64,000 nucleotides of DNA, taken from assembly GCA_947179485.1 (NCBI GenBank), contig OX359248.1, positions 203,501 to 267,500 on the forward strand. Direction: 5' to 3'. Both the position numbers and the translations under genes were made by a program. The DNA is from Allacma fusca (lineage: Eukaryota; Arthropoda; Collembola; Symphypleona; Sminthuridae). Under the pieces are notes generated by a model. The model saw only the letters and a program-made list of their open reading frames with translations, had not been told where the DNA came from and did not search any database. Below are positions 1-13,000 of this stretch, in pieces. Every line of letters begins with the position of its first letter. The first letter of the stretch is position 1.

Positions 1-1382
1 AATAAAATTGACTAAAATATCTGCGTTTATTAGAGTAATAAGAAATAATATTTGCTCTCACTGTCAGTCAGGCCACTGTGCTCAGAATTCACTGGACACA
101 TGGGACAAGATTACATTATATCAGCAATAAAAGGGGGAAACTAGCTCAGTGTGACGGTTCTGTGAAAGAAAGATGAAATTCATTTGGAGGGAAGTAAATA
201 CGAGTTGACTTTGGCCAGCAGAGACAGCGTGTTTTAGAAAACTACTTCTAGTAACCCTAGCACGTCTACTTACTGCAAGCCGTTTGGGGTAGCTTCCTAG
301 GGGATAATTATCGTAAAAGTTCAAAATTGACAACAACCAAAATATTTAGTCAAATTACCAACTGTCCCTCTTATTGGCAACTCACCCTCAAATTGGCAAC
401 TACCTGAACAACGAAATTTTTTAAATGGCAACTTTTTTGCAGTTTCATAATTATCTGAATAGAAAACAAATTGAAAAAACATTTCGATTATTCTGGCAAG
501 TGCCTAAAAGTAATTAGAGAAATTTAAAAAATGGGAACTAATCCCAGTACTGGCATCTAGGTAGGGAATTGCAACTAGAGGTGTCTTGGCAACGACCCGC
601 TGTCGAGGGGGCAAGACAATTTTTCATACCCGTTCGAATCGAAGTATGGACTCAAAAATGCTAGTTTCACTTAAGTTTCTTTTAAGGTAGGTTTGACGTG
701 AAAAAAGCTTAACGTTAAAAAGATTAACATTCAGCGTATTTCTTTACTATCTTGGTTTCTGCTTTAGCTTTCCAAATCGCACCAAGCTGTTCTAAAGCAA
801 ACGACAATTTTCCCGCGCATTCACTTCTTTTAAAGAAATCCAGTGCCGTATTTGCTTACAATTAGTAATTCCTGGGTATGAATGTGTGTAATTATAGATA
901 TCTTTATAAGACTTTCACTGCTTCTCAATAGAATAGCCACATATTGACTTATTGTTAATACAATTTTCCCTGCATTATATCATATTTGATAGTTCACAGG
1001 TTGTCATTAATTTTGTATAAATGTTTGTTTCATATCCAGGAACTATTTTTTAACACAATTGCTACAATCTCTCCAATAACATTAGTTGAAATTCTAAATC
1101 GCTTTAGAATTTTTATAAACGAATTTGTACATTTTTCTAGAGCGCCTATACACAAACCTAATGTTTTCATTTCAAGTAAATTAAATTTAGTTTGGAAATA
1201 AGGTATGTATAGATCTTGGTAGATTTAAGTCAAATATAAGTTCGAACCTAGGTTAAAGCGGATAACTTTGAAAAAAGCTGGAAACAAATGATCTTGAATG
1301 TGGAGAATTGAAATATTTTGAAATATTTTTAACCCTACCTGTTTATATAGGTCACAGGGGTGATGATATGGAAGACAAGGTA
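1..1382. other. Non-coding, no gene seen
   Basis: AT-rich sequence with several TTGGCAAC-like repeats (360-620), a B-box-like CGTTCGAATCG near 640 without tRNA folding, and at 905-951 a relative of the retrotransposon end at 54670. The open frame at 986-1201 is AT-rich and unsupported. Confidence 0.6.
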
Positions 1383-2456
1383 CAGGGTGTCCCATATACT
1401 TTTTCTCCCCTCTAGCCCATATCAGGGACAACGATACAAAATATCTAAATCTCCCATTTTCAAGCAAATTCTTTTCCATATTTTTCTCAATTGTTTTCAT
1501 TGACGTAGGTCAAACGTTGCTGTAATAATCGTCAAGAATATGATGCAAAGTCGATAATTTTTAATGATTAGCGTCATTACATTTTCTTGTTCACACGCCA
1601 AATATTTTCTGAACTTTATTTTGATACTATTTGTAGGAGATTTAATGTCATAGCAGGGGAGCTATTTACAGGTCCCTGAATTGAGAATTGTAGACACGTC
1701 CCGTAGGAACAGAGAGCAAGGCTGGAGAAATTCTTCTTCGGGAGCAAGGATGCGGAAAAGGAGTTTCTAATTTACATATTCTTTTATGAACGGTCTGTCG
1801 TTAATGGGATATTATTTGAACAGCGTCTTAGGTAAAGCTTTATTGGGGCATAAAAATGTGAGTCAAGATTGAAACAACGAAAAAATTATATTTTTATTGA
1901 AACTTTTTAAAACAATTCATAACCTTTGTCTCTCCTTCTTAGGTCCTGAGACCGTAATTTTTGACCTAAGTAGGTCATAGATATTAGAATTAAAAAATCC
2001 CCAAGAAATTGCAACAGGCATAAAGTTTTAAAATATTTCTATAAACGACGTCCATGAAAAATGGGAAAATCAGAAACTCTCCTTTTCCACATCTTTGCTC
2101 CTGAAGATAAATTTCCTCAACCTTGCTCTCTGTTCCAATGAGTCATGTCCACAATTCTCAACATGTGAACCTGTTAGATAGTTCTCCAGAAAGCCCATAA
2201 AATTTAATTCTTTATTATTAAAATAAATTTCAGAAAATATTTAGTCTCTGAACAATAATATGTAATGTCGACAACCCTTAAAAATTCTTGACTATTTCCC
2301 ATGTTCTTGAGGATTATAACCCCAATTTTTGACCTAGGTCAAGGAAAGAAGTTTTAAAAAATCTGGAAAAGAATTTGCTTCAAAATTCTGGAATCACATA
2401 TTGTGTATCGTTGTCTCTTATACAGGCTTGGGGGAAAACGTATATTAGACAACCTG
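1383..2456. mobile_element. Foldback / long-inverted-repeat DNA transposon relic
   Basis: The two halves mirror each other around position ~1920. Perfect matches between an arm and the reverse complement of the other include 1427-1437 with 2405-2415, 1462-1478 with 2364-2380, and 1706-1721 with 2121-2136; all give the same centre. The ends pair as CAGGGTGTCCCATATAC (1383-1399) and, read from the other side, CAGGTTGTCTAATATAC (2456-2440). A TA dinucleotide flanks the left end and TT the right, compatible with a decayed TA target duplication of the Tc1/mariner type. That superfamily is an inference from the ends. The right arm also carries two copies of an AATTTTTGACCTA block (1956 and 2324). 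No transposase reading frame remains. The arms are clearly diverged, so the insertion is old. Confidence 0.75.
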
Positions 2457-3533
2457 TTCATATGCGACCAGCACTATAACGGATTTTTGAAATATCGCTT
2501 CCTCTGTTCTTAAATTAATTATTTTTTAATATCCAATTATGATTTGATTGAACAAAATACTTGCTTAATTTTTATATAAGCGAAGTAATTACTAATAAAT
2601 AATTATTGTTCGTGAAGTTGTGAGACTGTGAGGGACAGAGAGTTTGCTACAGGAAATGTCTAGGTCTAGGCGTCCAGGTATGACTACCGGTGAGAGACAA
2701 AGACTCAAGCTCTCTCACAAACACGAGTCCTTCCTTCAATTGGAGTAAAGTAAATAATTTGTTTGTATCCAACACCAGGGAAAATTCATAATAAATTCAC
2801 ATTGTATACTTACGCATGTCAGGTAAATTATGAAGGGCATTAAATTCTGTCACAGAGGCATTCCTGGTTTTTATCCCGCTTTGTTTAATTAACAAGATTT
2901 ACAGCTTGGCTGAGCTTGATGGATGATTCTTGTGTGACTTTGGTACACGTGTATGCTTAGTTATATAAAGTCCTCCTGAGAAACCTTATTACTATTCTTT
3001 GCCTACACATCATTATTTTTCTTTCCCCAATGATAATTCGTCTCTCCTTGTTTCTCCAAAGTACTGTATGTAGTTTTGTTAAGTGCTTAAATAAAACAAA
3101 TAATGTTTTATAACAATGTTTTATTAATTCTAACGTATTTACTAGACAGTTCTATTTCCAGTGAAAAATGACAGGTGTTTGTTTTGTTTCCCAAAAGGAA
3201 AAACTCTGATGAACTCGTGATAACGATTACAAGGAAGGTAAACTGTGTAAACGGGAAAATGTAATTTGCCAAGTTACAACAAATGAAACACGACTTTTGA
3301 GGGGAAAATAAGTGAAATTGTAGATAAGAAAATCTTGAGTAATATTATAAATTCAAAGGCGATTTCCTCCAATTTTCTACAAAGGAGAACTCGTTCGTGA
3401 AGGCTGTGGAGGTAATAGGTGTAGTAGACTGCACAAGGTAGAAAGTACATGTGATGGTAATGATGGAGCGTGCTAAAACTGAAGACGAAAAATGTTGGAT
3501 GATTTGAAAAGGATTGATTTACTGTAATTTCAG
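2457..3533 (+). other. Probable intron upstream of the long exon
   Basis: This must contain or be preceded by an intron, because the exon at 3534 starts inside a codon. Weak short candidates such as 2779-2822 (phase-compatible, donor CAG|GTAAAT) and 3198-3237 were seen but are not supported beyond splice-like signals. Confidence 0.55.
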
Positions 3534-4603
3534 ACGGGATGATCTTGCCATTGCAGAAGAGGACGAAGACGAAGAAGAGGACGACGAAGAGGAAGATGAG
3601 AGGAGCAGTCAAAAGGAATACGACATTTTTAATGATCAACTTTCAGTTCACAATGAAATAGAGACAACGTTAGTTGACAATATTTCCCTAAAGAATGAAG
3701 TTGAGGGCAGGAAATGTAACTCTGAGACGAGTAATGAGTTTACATCCACCTTCAATAACAATTCCTTGACTGCACACAAAAAAGAGCTAATTGAAGGAAA
3801 TAACGGGACGGTGGGCTTGAGCGGAGCCACCAAGTCCAAATTACCAGAGACGGAGTTGACGTTGACAAGTGCAGGAGACGCTGACTACAACGAGACCGTT
3901 CTCCTCACCAGACACACCAACTCTCTGTGTCAGTTAGATCAACAACACAAGCCAAATTTAATCCTGCGAAATAATCCAGTCATTGAACCAATTTTCGAGA
4001 CAGATGAGCAGTCGGATGGGACAGAGGAGGAAGCCCTAAATGGAGATGAGAATGAGCAAAACAAACACGAGACATTTGTTGCCATTCTTCAAGTGAATTC
4101 AAGCCATATTAAACATCCGGAATCTCATTCCTTTGAGCGCATCTCTCACGTCTCCACCGACACTCAGTCTCGAATTATTGCGGATGAGAGTAGCCAATGG
4201 ACGACTCGAGTGAAAGTCATGGGGGCAACTCCGACCACCAATGTCATTCAAACTACTAACACCACTCAACTTACCAACCTTACCATGGCGGCTCAGTCCA
4301 CTCCTACCATTCCCAACACTACCAGCACTGAAAATGTGACGATAGCTAATACCACCCCAATTGTTGACTTCCTTTCAAAGGACGGCCACAATCTCAAAAG
4401 GAGCAATGGAGTATCTTGTAAGATATCCGCATACAATCCAAATACTAATGACAGGAGCTACAATGAGTCAATCAAGGAAGAAAGCCCAGCAAAAGTGGAC
4501 AATTTGGAGCAAAAGTCAATTGAGACTGAGGAGGAGAAAGGAGCGATCATTCTACAAAGTCAAAATAAACCTACTTTAAATGCACACAATGCCAGCGACA
4601 AAG
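3534..4603 (+). CDS. Long internal coding exon, acidic and Thr/Asn-rich protein of unknown family
   Basis: This is the only clear protein-coding exon in the window. The acceptor is a T-rich tract ending in ATTTCAG at 3533 and the donor is AAG|GTAAGTA at 4603/4604, an almost perfect consensus. The frame stays open for 356 full codons, far longer than any other. An in-frame TGA at 3505-3507 and the lack of an early in-frame ATG mean it is an internal exon: its first base completes a codon begun upstream, and its last G starts the next codon. The peptide has a run of 15 Asp/Glu at about residues 8-22, then a polar, low-complexity body with only three Cys, and a Thr-rich stretch at about residues 231-276. 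About a dozen N-X-S/T sequons are present (for example NIS, NGT, NET, NLT, NVT, NES, NAS). No signal peptide, membrane segment or known domain is visible. It could be a disordered extracellular mucin-like linker or an intracellular disordered region; the family was not recognised. Confidence 0.87.
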
Positions 4604-5320
4604 GTAAGTACTAAATAGCTTGAACTTTTCATTAATAATTGTACTAAAAGGCAATCTGGAAGAGAGTAGGTTCATCTCTCCTGCATAATAATTCATCCTT
4701 CTTTCCGCATCTTCTGGTTGTGTATGCTTTGGGAGCGTTTTGGAAATGAATGTTAAAAGTTGGGGAAAAAAATGAGGAGACAGTCGAGTTGAGACCTTTT
4801 GAAGGAAATATTAAAAAATGGAATCCAGAGAGGTACATGTGACATGTGTAGAGAGAGAGAGAGATATGAGAGGAAATATTGGAGGTAGAAGAAGGGAGGA
4901 GGTATTTGTATTTATAGCGAAAAACCCACACTCCTCTGGGCACAACAAACCTTGAGACAGAGCTCTGGCAGTAATTTGTGAACAATACAGAATAAAATTA
5001 GAAATACTGGTTACACTATGTAATTTTACGTTTAAAAAGTTGCCATGTAGTAATTTAGAGATGTTTCATGTGTAGGTAAAAATTTTTAGACCAGTTGGTA
5101 ATTTGCAGAGAATGGTTTATAAAAACTCTGTGTTAAGAATTACATCATGACAGGGGAAGCGGTGGAGTTTGGGTTTTCGAGAGTGCACTCCGTCTGCATT
5201 GTTAGAATTGTTAGGAGTACGTGAAATCGTGCACTGATAGTAAAAACCAGTCGTAAATTCCGGTGGATACCACAAGATGAAACTTAAAGGGAATTTCTCA
5301 ATACTTGCTTGTGTACGCAG
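4604..5320 (+). other. Intron following the long exon
   Basis: It begins with GTAAGTA and contains a short (GA)n at about 4851-4864. The minus-strand open frames here show no coding character. Confidence 0.5.
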
Positions 5321-5352
5321 AGGATTCCACGGTGGACATGTCAAAGTTGTTC
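5321..5352 (+). CDS. Candidate 32-bp microexon following the long exon
   Basis: The acceptor GTGTACGCAG ends at 5320 behind a moderately T-rich tract, and the donor is TTC|GTGAGT at 5352/5353. The long exon ends one base into a codon, and this segment starts with two bases that complete it (G+AG = Glu). It then reads DSTVDMSKLF and ends in phase 0. Splice strength and phase both fit, but the segment is short and the frame also stays open far downstream of the donor, so chance is a real alternative. If correct, the intervening intron is 717 bp. Confidence 0.27.
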
Positions 5353-7009
5353 GTGAGTAGTAAAACTCCTTGCACATTTTTATCATTTGCTCAACTTAAC
5401 TTTTATCGTTTATTTCATGAGTATTTTCCAAAAACGAATTACATTCATTTCCAAAGGGCACAAAGAGGCAAAGCACAGAGCCAGTTCATTACCTGTGTAT
5501 GTACACACCGTGTCAACATATGTATAGATACATACCTACATAGATATATGGAACATACGGTTCTACTACGTCCAATAATCTCAATGCACAGAGACAGTAT
5601 TTCCCTCTTACCCACACTTCTAAACCCTAGTTATCACTCCGCTTCTGTCTCTACGCTATTATTATACTAACTCACACTCTGTGTTTATGCTTTAACAAAT
5701 AATACAATACAAGCCACAAAAGCTGGCAAATACAATGTGTGAAATGATCTGTATGATAGCTAATATTATCTGCTTCAGCTCCGCATGAGCAGTTTTGTAA
5801 AACAGGAATTATTATACTCTCCATGGATGTATCTCCAATCTCCATTCACGTGTTCATTCAAATAACCACCAGATCTTGCACATTTTAAATCATCCTTGTC
5901 CTTAAAATATTTCTTCGTAAAAATTATTTTTCTGTTTAAAATACCATGTCGACAAGGACTTATCCAATCTTATTCTTCTCTGAGCAGTTTTTAATAAGCA
6001 GAAACATATAGGAACTACTATATTGGGGTTGAGGCCATTTATCGACCTGAATAAACCATTTTATTATTATTGTAATTATGTAAATGTGCAGGCGCTACCT
6101 AACGCAGTGCTAAAAAAAACAACCTATCCTGAAAACTTGAGCTGGATCTAAACCAGACGTAGACGGGGTATTGAAGTAGTAACCGCATTTAATGGTCTGA
6201 ATCAATTCCTATGAATAATTAATATAAAGAAGAATAAAATGGAAAAAAAAAAGTTAGACTTGAAGGGAAAACACATAAAGCAATGATGATTGAATTAGCT
6301 CTGATAAATGATGCACATTTATCTGAATGAGTAGTTGAGCACATGTGAGAGACAGGACGCTCATCCCTTAAGAGAGTCAACTGACATGGAGCAGTAAATG
6401 CTCCTGCAGTATCATCTTTCTTCCAATCTTCATACTGGCATTTGTTATCGGGCGAAAATTCCTTTCACAGATCATTGTAAGATGAAAATCTTGTGACAAA
6501 GGCTGAGGAGATGAAGATGTCAAGTGAAGAAAAGTAAGTTAAAAATCCTTTACACCACTGCCACAGTCTCGGAATACTGAGCGTCTCAGTCAGCCATTTA
6601 AGAATGTCACACTGACATCAAATGAAACCAAAGATATGTGCATTGTGTGGGAAGTGTCTGCTCAAAGGAAATATTATTTATATTGCAAAGGAAATGTAGT
6701 TGGATGTTCACACATATTGGGCATTTGAGTGAGCGGACCAACTCCTACCTTTTCCCACTCAATATCTTTTCCCAATCTGACAACTATTTCAATTGTGAAT
6801 CCATAAAAAAATTATAAATACAGTACATTGACAAATGTTCACTGATTGTGAGAAGCTATATCGGCTTCTTTTGAAATATCCCTGCGTCAGCCGGGGCTGA
6901 GGCTCTACTCTCCATCATTTACACACATATGTACATATGTACATGTCTACAAGTATATACATATTATGTACATACGTGTGGAGTTACCCCGAGCATTTTA
7001 TGGAAGCTC

Positions 7010-7024
7010 TTTTTTTTTTTTTTT
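7010..7024. repeat. T15 homopolymer
   Basis: Fifteen uninterrupted T residues. Confidence 0.97.
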
Positions 7025-10000
7025 ACGAATAAAGGATCCACTTAATTTAGATCATTCAAGGAGCAAAGGACATTTCAGTTTTTTCCCTATCATTAGATTG
7101 TAATCATCTAAGATAACCGGGTATAGCGTAGCCCGTAGCTATTTTTTCAACCACCGGTACCTTAGCCCTTTGTGGTAGTACAGTAAGAGCGCTATGACAG
7201 TGTAACCTCAAGGATTTCCTCTCCGCAGGGATAAGTATTGGTTTTATTATTTTTGTAGAGCTCGTGTCAAAGTATTTATGAATTCTAAGCTTCTGCTATT
7301 CAGGAATTAATATTCTATGTATTTTAATGTATGCATATAATTGCATATTTAAAAATAATCCATGAAACACTGTGAGCTTCATTATTCAAAGTTCCTTAGA
7401 TCCTTCACTTCCTCAGACCTAGTATCCTGAATCACCGTCGAAGAGACAATAGAACATTTGCAAAAATGTAGCACGTCATTGAATTAGCTTCCAGGTGAAC
7501 AAATCTACCTATTACAGCTTTTTTAACATTACACATCGTCATCTTTGCTCTTTCAAAAGCTCACACACCTAGAAAAATCATTCTAAATGCCTTTTAATCT
7601 GATGGCCTCAGAGTTCATACAAATTTGAAATTTTCATACCGTTGTGGAAACATCAATCAATTTATTACAGTTTGATTTCAATCATGGAAAGAGAATATGA
7701 AGATCAGAATAGATGACGTAACTCTGGAATAAACAAAGTGATCTTAAACCTGTTGATTTCTCCAAACTATGGAATAATTGGTTCATTAATAAATGCTTGA
7801 GAAAAGTTAATCACTCTGATGTTTAAACACAAGTTTAGTGATTCATAAAACCTCAATACTTAATTTTACAAAATTTTGGCTTCATAGCTTGGCATGAGGG
7901 TTCAAATAATTACTGACAATAAATGCAAAAGCATGAACGCCAAGTGCAGTTTGGTGGAAATCGTGAACCTGATACATTTGTATAATTCAAGCATTTCCAA
8001 GGGAAACTGCTTAAAATTAGCAACACCGAATGCCATTTGTACAGCTCCCTTGCAGGGAATTAGTCGCATGTGAAACAGATTTGAGGGATTTTTATTGAAT
8101 TTGACGTGAGTAATTTTGTAAAAGCTGTTGTGATGAATTAATTGTTTACTTAATAGTTCAATCAGGACATCTTTTGTAGTTTAAAACTGATGATGACAGA
8201 AAAACGTTCCTGACGTGCACCTCATGCAATTTTGTTGCCGTAATTATTTACTATCAGATCCACGATCAGCTGTCGTCGTCCTTGCTCAATACAAACAGTA
8301 TCGTTTAATAGCATTTCTGAATTGATGACAATTTTTTTGACAATGACAAAATAACAAAAACACTGTAAGTTAGGGACCTATCCATGGAATAAGGTTTTGG
8401 CCATTCGTGAGTCTTTATCACATTGTGGAAAGGTTGCAAAATTTCCTTAATTCGATCATAATCGTATATGCAACTAACGTATCTACTTTTATTCTCTTGT
8501 GTTTTCCTCTTGATTACATTACACGCTTCATAAAAAGAAGTATGTAGTATTTTTGATTGAAGAAACAACTCACAAGGTCCCTCGATCATCATTGACAAAG
8601 AGCTGTAGGACTCAACTTTTAAATCTCCTTTTTCACGGTTTGTGCAAGTTGGTGGAAGTTTGATTAGAATAGAAAAACTCGTCCTTTAATTGTCACTTGA
8701 GTGATGGTCATCAAAAGTTAAGACATTTTCTGTCTCCGTGTCTGTCCCTATATGACATTTCTACATCCTCTTACAAGCGGAGACAGATATAGGGAGATTC
8801 TATTAAGGAATTTTATTGACCAAGACTAAGCAATGTGTGCCAGAGCTTTGGTGTTCTATTTAGCTCAAAGTTTACTCTACCCTTGAAAATGACCATTTGT
8901 GTGAAAAGACTCCAACTCTTTATTTGAAAAATACAAGGAACAATAAGAACAAAAGAGAATGCCCAAAGAGCAAGATTTAAATACACATATCTCTTGCAGG
9001 TAGTTCCCCACTTCATAAATCCAAAGAAATCAAAATTTAAACGTCTCCTGAGATTTAATCCCGTTTTTGTTGAACAATTGTACATTCTCCTGCTACAAAT
9101 TCTCTTAGTTGGGAATGACAACCTTTTTAAATGCGTTTGACACAACGCGTAAGAAATACATTTTACAGGAAAGAGTTTTCCAAATGCTTTTACGGTAATG
9201 TGGGTTGAGTTTGAAGTTGATACTTTTGATTTTGTGAACTGAAATAAAGTTGAAGTAACTATATAGTTGATAACGTACTACAGTAAAGGAAATGTCTTGG
9301 GATTTACAACTTGTGAGCTATAGCCGCTGTAATGATAAGCCTGCTATCAGTACTGTATTAGTAGATTGTGATTTGAAGAAGAACGGTTTTTTCCAGTCGT
9401 TTAATTACATATGTCAAAGTTGTTGATGAGACAGTGTAAAATACTTTGATTCCCACAATCAAGGGCTTTGGCTTTGAAATATATGCATTGTGCAGGTAGT
9501 TTCTGGTGGAGATGCATAAGAAGGATTTCGTGATAGCGTAGGATTGTAGAACATTCATGGCGCTTTGATTACTCGGGAGATCAAGTGATCCGGGGTTGGT
9601 CCTTCTTGAAAAAAATTGCCATTTAAATTAAATGCTTGCATAACAACCTGGACTAGTTGAAAGGCCCATGGTTTGTTCTGGGAACATTGTCTGAAATCTG
9701 TAAATAATTTTAATACTTATGATAAACAATCTTATAGCAATTTTGAGGGAAGATTTGAAAGCAGTAAAAATTCTAGTCCGACCAACTCCACGTTGTTGGG
9801 GCCCATTTTTACAGAGTTGTGAATATTTAATGTTTGAATTGAATTATACTGAACGGGAAAATTTATGTCCCTCCGTCCGTCTGTTGTTCAATCTGATTGT
9901 TCCCAAGCTCAGGGATAGTTACCGGCTTCGGAAATACTTCCAAATATTGATTGCTCTATGTATCGGCCGCGTAAAGATGAGCAATTTTTGCCATGGCTAT

Positions 10001-13000
10001 CTCCTCGTATACTGTATTCTACTACAACAGGTATATTTTTTTCGGACTTGAGTCAACGAACTTTAATCTGATCACTTGTTAGAAAAATTGAGGAGATTAT
10101 AGCACTTGATCATGGCTTAATGCAGGTGTGTGCATACTCGCGGAAACGGTGTCTTATAACTACATGTTCAAGACGGAGTCAACTCAGTGCGGTGGTGTAT
10201 GTGTTTTGGAGTTTAACAAGATCGTGCATATCATTCGCCGTGGTTGACTCCATCAGTTTCCATCAAGGGAACGTTGCATCATCCCTTTATCCTACCTTAT
10301 TATGACTTACATAATAATTATTAACTATAGATATACCTACAACCTACCTATCCCCATCTACACAATATCTGTATTCTATATGCACTCACAAAACCCATCT
10401 CCAAAGATCATTGAGTTAACGGAGGCTAGACTCCACTTCAACTCTCTCACTCTCTGAGTCCTCTCAAGTACATAATGCGACAGAGGAGTGAGAAAAGTGT
10501 GAGGGAACAGAGTCACTTACAGGCATTATAATATTTAAAATGATTTAATAATTTACATAGAATGCATCAATTGGTACTTGTGAATTCCCCAGCTGTCACA
10601 CTTGTCATGACCGAACCAAATTAAACGAAACTGGACAGGTGAAGTATGGTGGGTGTTAGTCAAGGGACTGGACCCACCTAAAGGCATTTTCACCTTCCAT
10701 TCCTCTCAGAACCATCATTTATCAACTTTAGCACTACCAGACGCATTTCCGAGCAATGGGAGACAAGCCAAAAGGACCGGAGGAAAGTAAAACAACAACA
10801 GTAATTCATAAGATTTTCATCCCTCCTAAATGTTCATTACTACCACGGAGGAGGCCATTCAATCTATTTCCCAGTTTTTCAAAGCTCATGGAGTTCAGTC
10901 TGTAGCTTGTATCTGTCAGGCATTATCCTCAACAATGTATAGCATGCATGTCTTAAAACTGGCGGTTTAGTCCACGCTCTTAACCTTAACAATATAAACC
11001 ACCCCATATTCTTTTACTCTGCTTTCATCCACCACACGTCTGCAGTTATTCCTTCCGTTTCCAACTTCCGCATTTCTTGGATTAATTACAGCAGATTTTA
11101 GGATCATAGTGGACCCCTTCACTTAAGCTGGAGTCATCCATAAAGGGTTCACACGGGCTCTCGTAATCTACAAGTAAAATAGAAACAACCTTTCTAATTA
11201 CGAGGTTCTTTGAAAGTTATGCCGAATTGAAGTGACTGTCCAAGATCAAATAAATAATAATAATGAGAGTCGAAGTAATTTAACTACACTAAATAAAAAT
11301 ACAAAATTAAAAATACAAATTATGTAGATAGGTACTCACAATTATAAGAAGTTTGATTAGGATGGAATTGTGGATTTATCTTCGGCAGTCGCTATGGTTG
11401 ATTGCTGGCACTTAGCATCTACAGATATCCATTGACGGATTCTTGGAACAAAACAAGAATCAATTGAGTCCACACGTGAGCAATAAACAGCATTTGCTAA
11501 CTCTAACCTTGAAAAATAATTAGGCTTAAGTTCATTAAACTGAGAGTAGGGGGAAATGGTGCAAGGGCCAACAAATGAATGGTAATTATACCAAAAATTA
11601 CCTAAAATTGTCTCTCGCGTTGCTAATTCGATACTGGACAAACCAGTCCGAAAATTGAGGAGAGAAGGGCCGGAGGGCATGGTCCGTTATAACGGAGGGG
11701 ATTTGCGAGGTGTTGCAATGCGTATAGTGTGAAAGGTAGAGATTGAGGCATGTACATAATTACATATGTACCTGAGGCAGCCGCAGCACTTCATTGACCG
11801 TTAAACGTTTTCCTTGAGTATGGTGCACAGGACTCTACAGGATTAGCAATAGTTAAAGAGCAAAGTGAAGTGAAGCAGTGTAGTTATGTACATATGTAAG
11901 TATCTACATATAAGCTTTCGCCCATGAGCATCGTAAGGAGTGCAGAGAGCACCACAATAATGAATTATAGTAGTGACTGTTAACTGTAGTGAGTGAGAAG
12001 GGATTTCGCTATACCTTGTAAGGCCCATTTTTATACTCCTCTCCTCCATTACTAAAATTAACTCATTCTCAACTACCTTTCGTCAAATTTAAGCTAGAGC
12101 TACATTTTTTTTATTGTATATAATAAGTATCTACACAAATAACAGTGTAGGCAAACCTTCCTTGTGTGTAGTGTCTGAGCCCTTCTAAACACAGTTGGAT
12201 GAAATCCCGAGATCTCACATTATTTCCTATGATTTGGTACATACTGTTACCTTTGGTTGTTACATCCCTTGAGCTAACGGTTTCATGCCTGTCTTTAAAA
12301 TGGTCATAGGTTCCTGCGCATGATTATCCTCTTGAAATGTTTTTACTTTCTTTCACATTCCATTGAGCTTGAGAAGCATTTCCTTTGATAAAAATGCTAT
12401 TTCTTCAAATAATTACTCGTTAGAAAAAATATATATTTTGTTCTGAAGCATCGGTGCTTAGTTGGACTTTCCAACTCCATACTGTAGTGTATACTCGTAC
12501 TCTGATTATCAATGCATTTGCAATGTTTTAATGCACGGGAGGGATACTTACAGATTCAGCGTGTATGTACATATGTATCTATACGTATGTTAAATGAAAT
12601 GTGTAGGTAGGAGATATTGAATATATTTTAGTGATTGGGATGTTTTCAGAGGTAATCCGGTACTTGATATGAGTGGAGGGTTGAAGAATATGAATCCGTT
12701 AGGATGGCGAAGGAGCAGATTGTGAGTACTGCTACTTATGATCCTTCATGGAGCTTATCTCACACATGCTTTACGTGATATATGACGTTTGCTAAATGCA
12801 CACGTCCAAGTATGTCTTTAATCTTCTTTGTGTAATTGCTTGGATATGAATGAAGAGTACTTTTGGGTTCCTCTTACATTGCTAGCTTGCATTGCTTACA
12901 TTTAGATGTATGCAATACACGTACTTACATAGGAGCATAATAAAGATAAAGGCCATGAATATATAGTGTCTGCATTAAAGTATAGAAAAGCTACAGGCGC

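Noticed and set aside
600..670. tRNA-like B box CGTTCGAATCG near 640
   Set aside because: The T stem and acceptor stem do not pair and there is no clear A box.
2764..2866. Competing short exon candidates on both strands (+ 2779-2822; - strand reading NASVTEFNALHNLPDM with donor GTAAGT)
   Set aside because: They overlap each other on opposite strands, have poor pyrimidine tracts or no distinctive peptide, and cannot be separated from chance.
3274..3639. 121-codon open frame on the minus strand overlapping the long exon
   Set aside because: Its Phe/Leu/Val-rich middle is the mirror of the acidic coding run on the + strand; it is a shadow of the real exon.
6567..6728. Possible terminal exon reading NTERLSQPFKNVTLTSNETK
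   Set aside because: The phase would fit after the 5321-5352 microexon, but the acceptor is weak and a 54-codon frame is unremarkable here.
8305..8598. 97-codon minus-strand open frame starting MSMMIEGPCELFLQ
   Set aside because: It looks protein-like, but has no known domain, no supporting splice or promoter signals and a length expected by chance in this DNA.
9719..10051. 110-codon + strand open frame
   Set aside because: No domain, no supporting signals; stop-free lengths like this are expected several times in 64 kb of AT-rich DNA.
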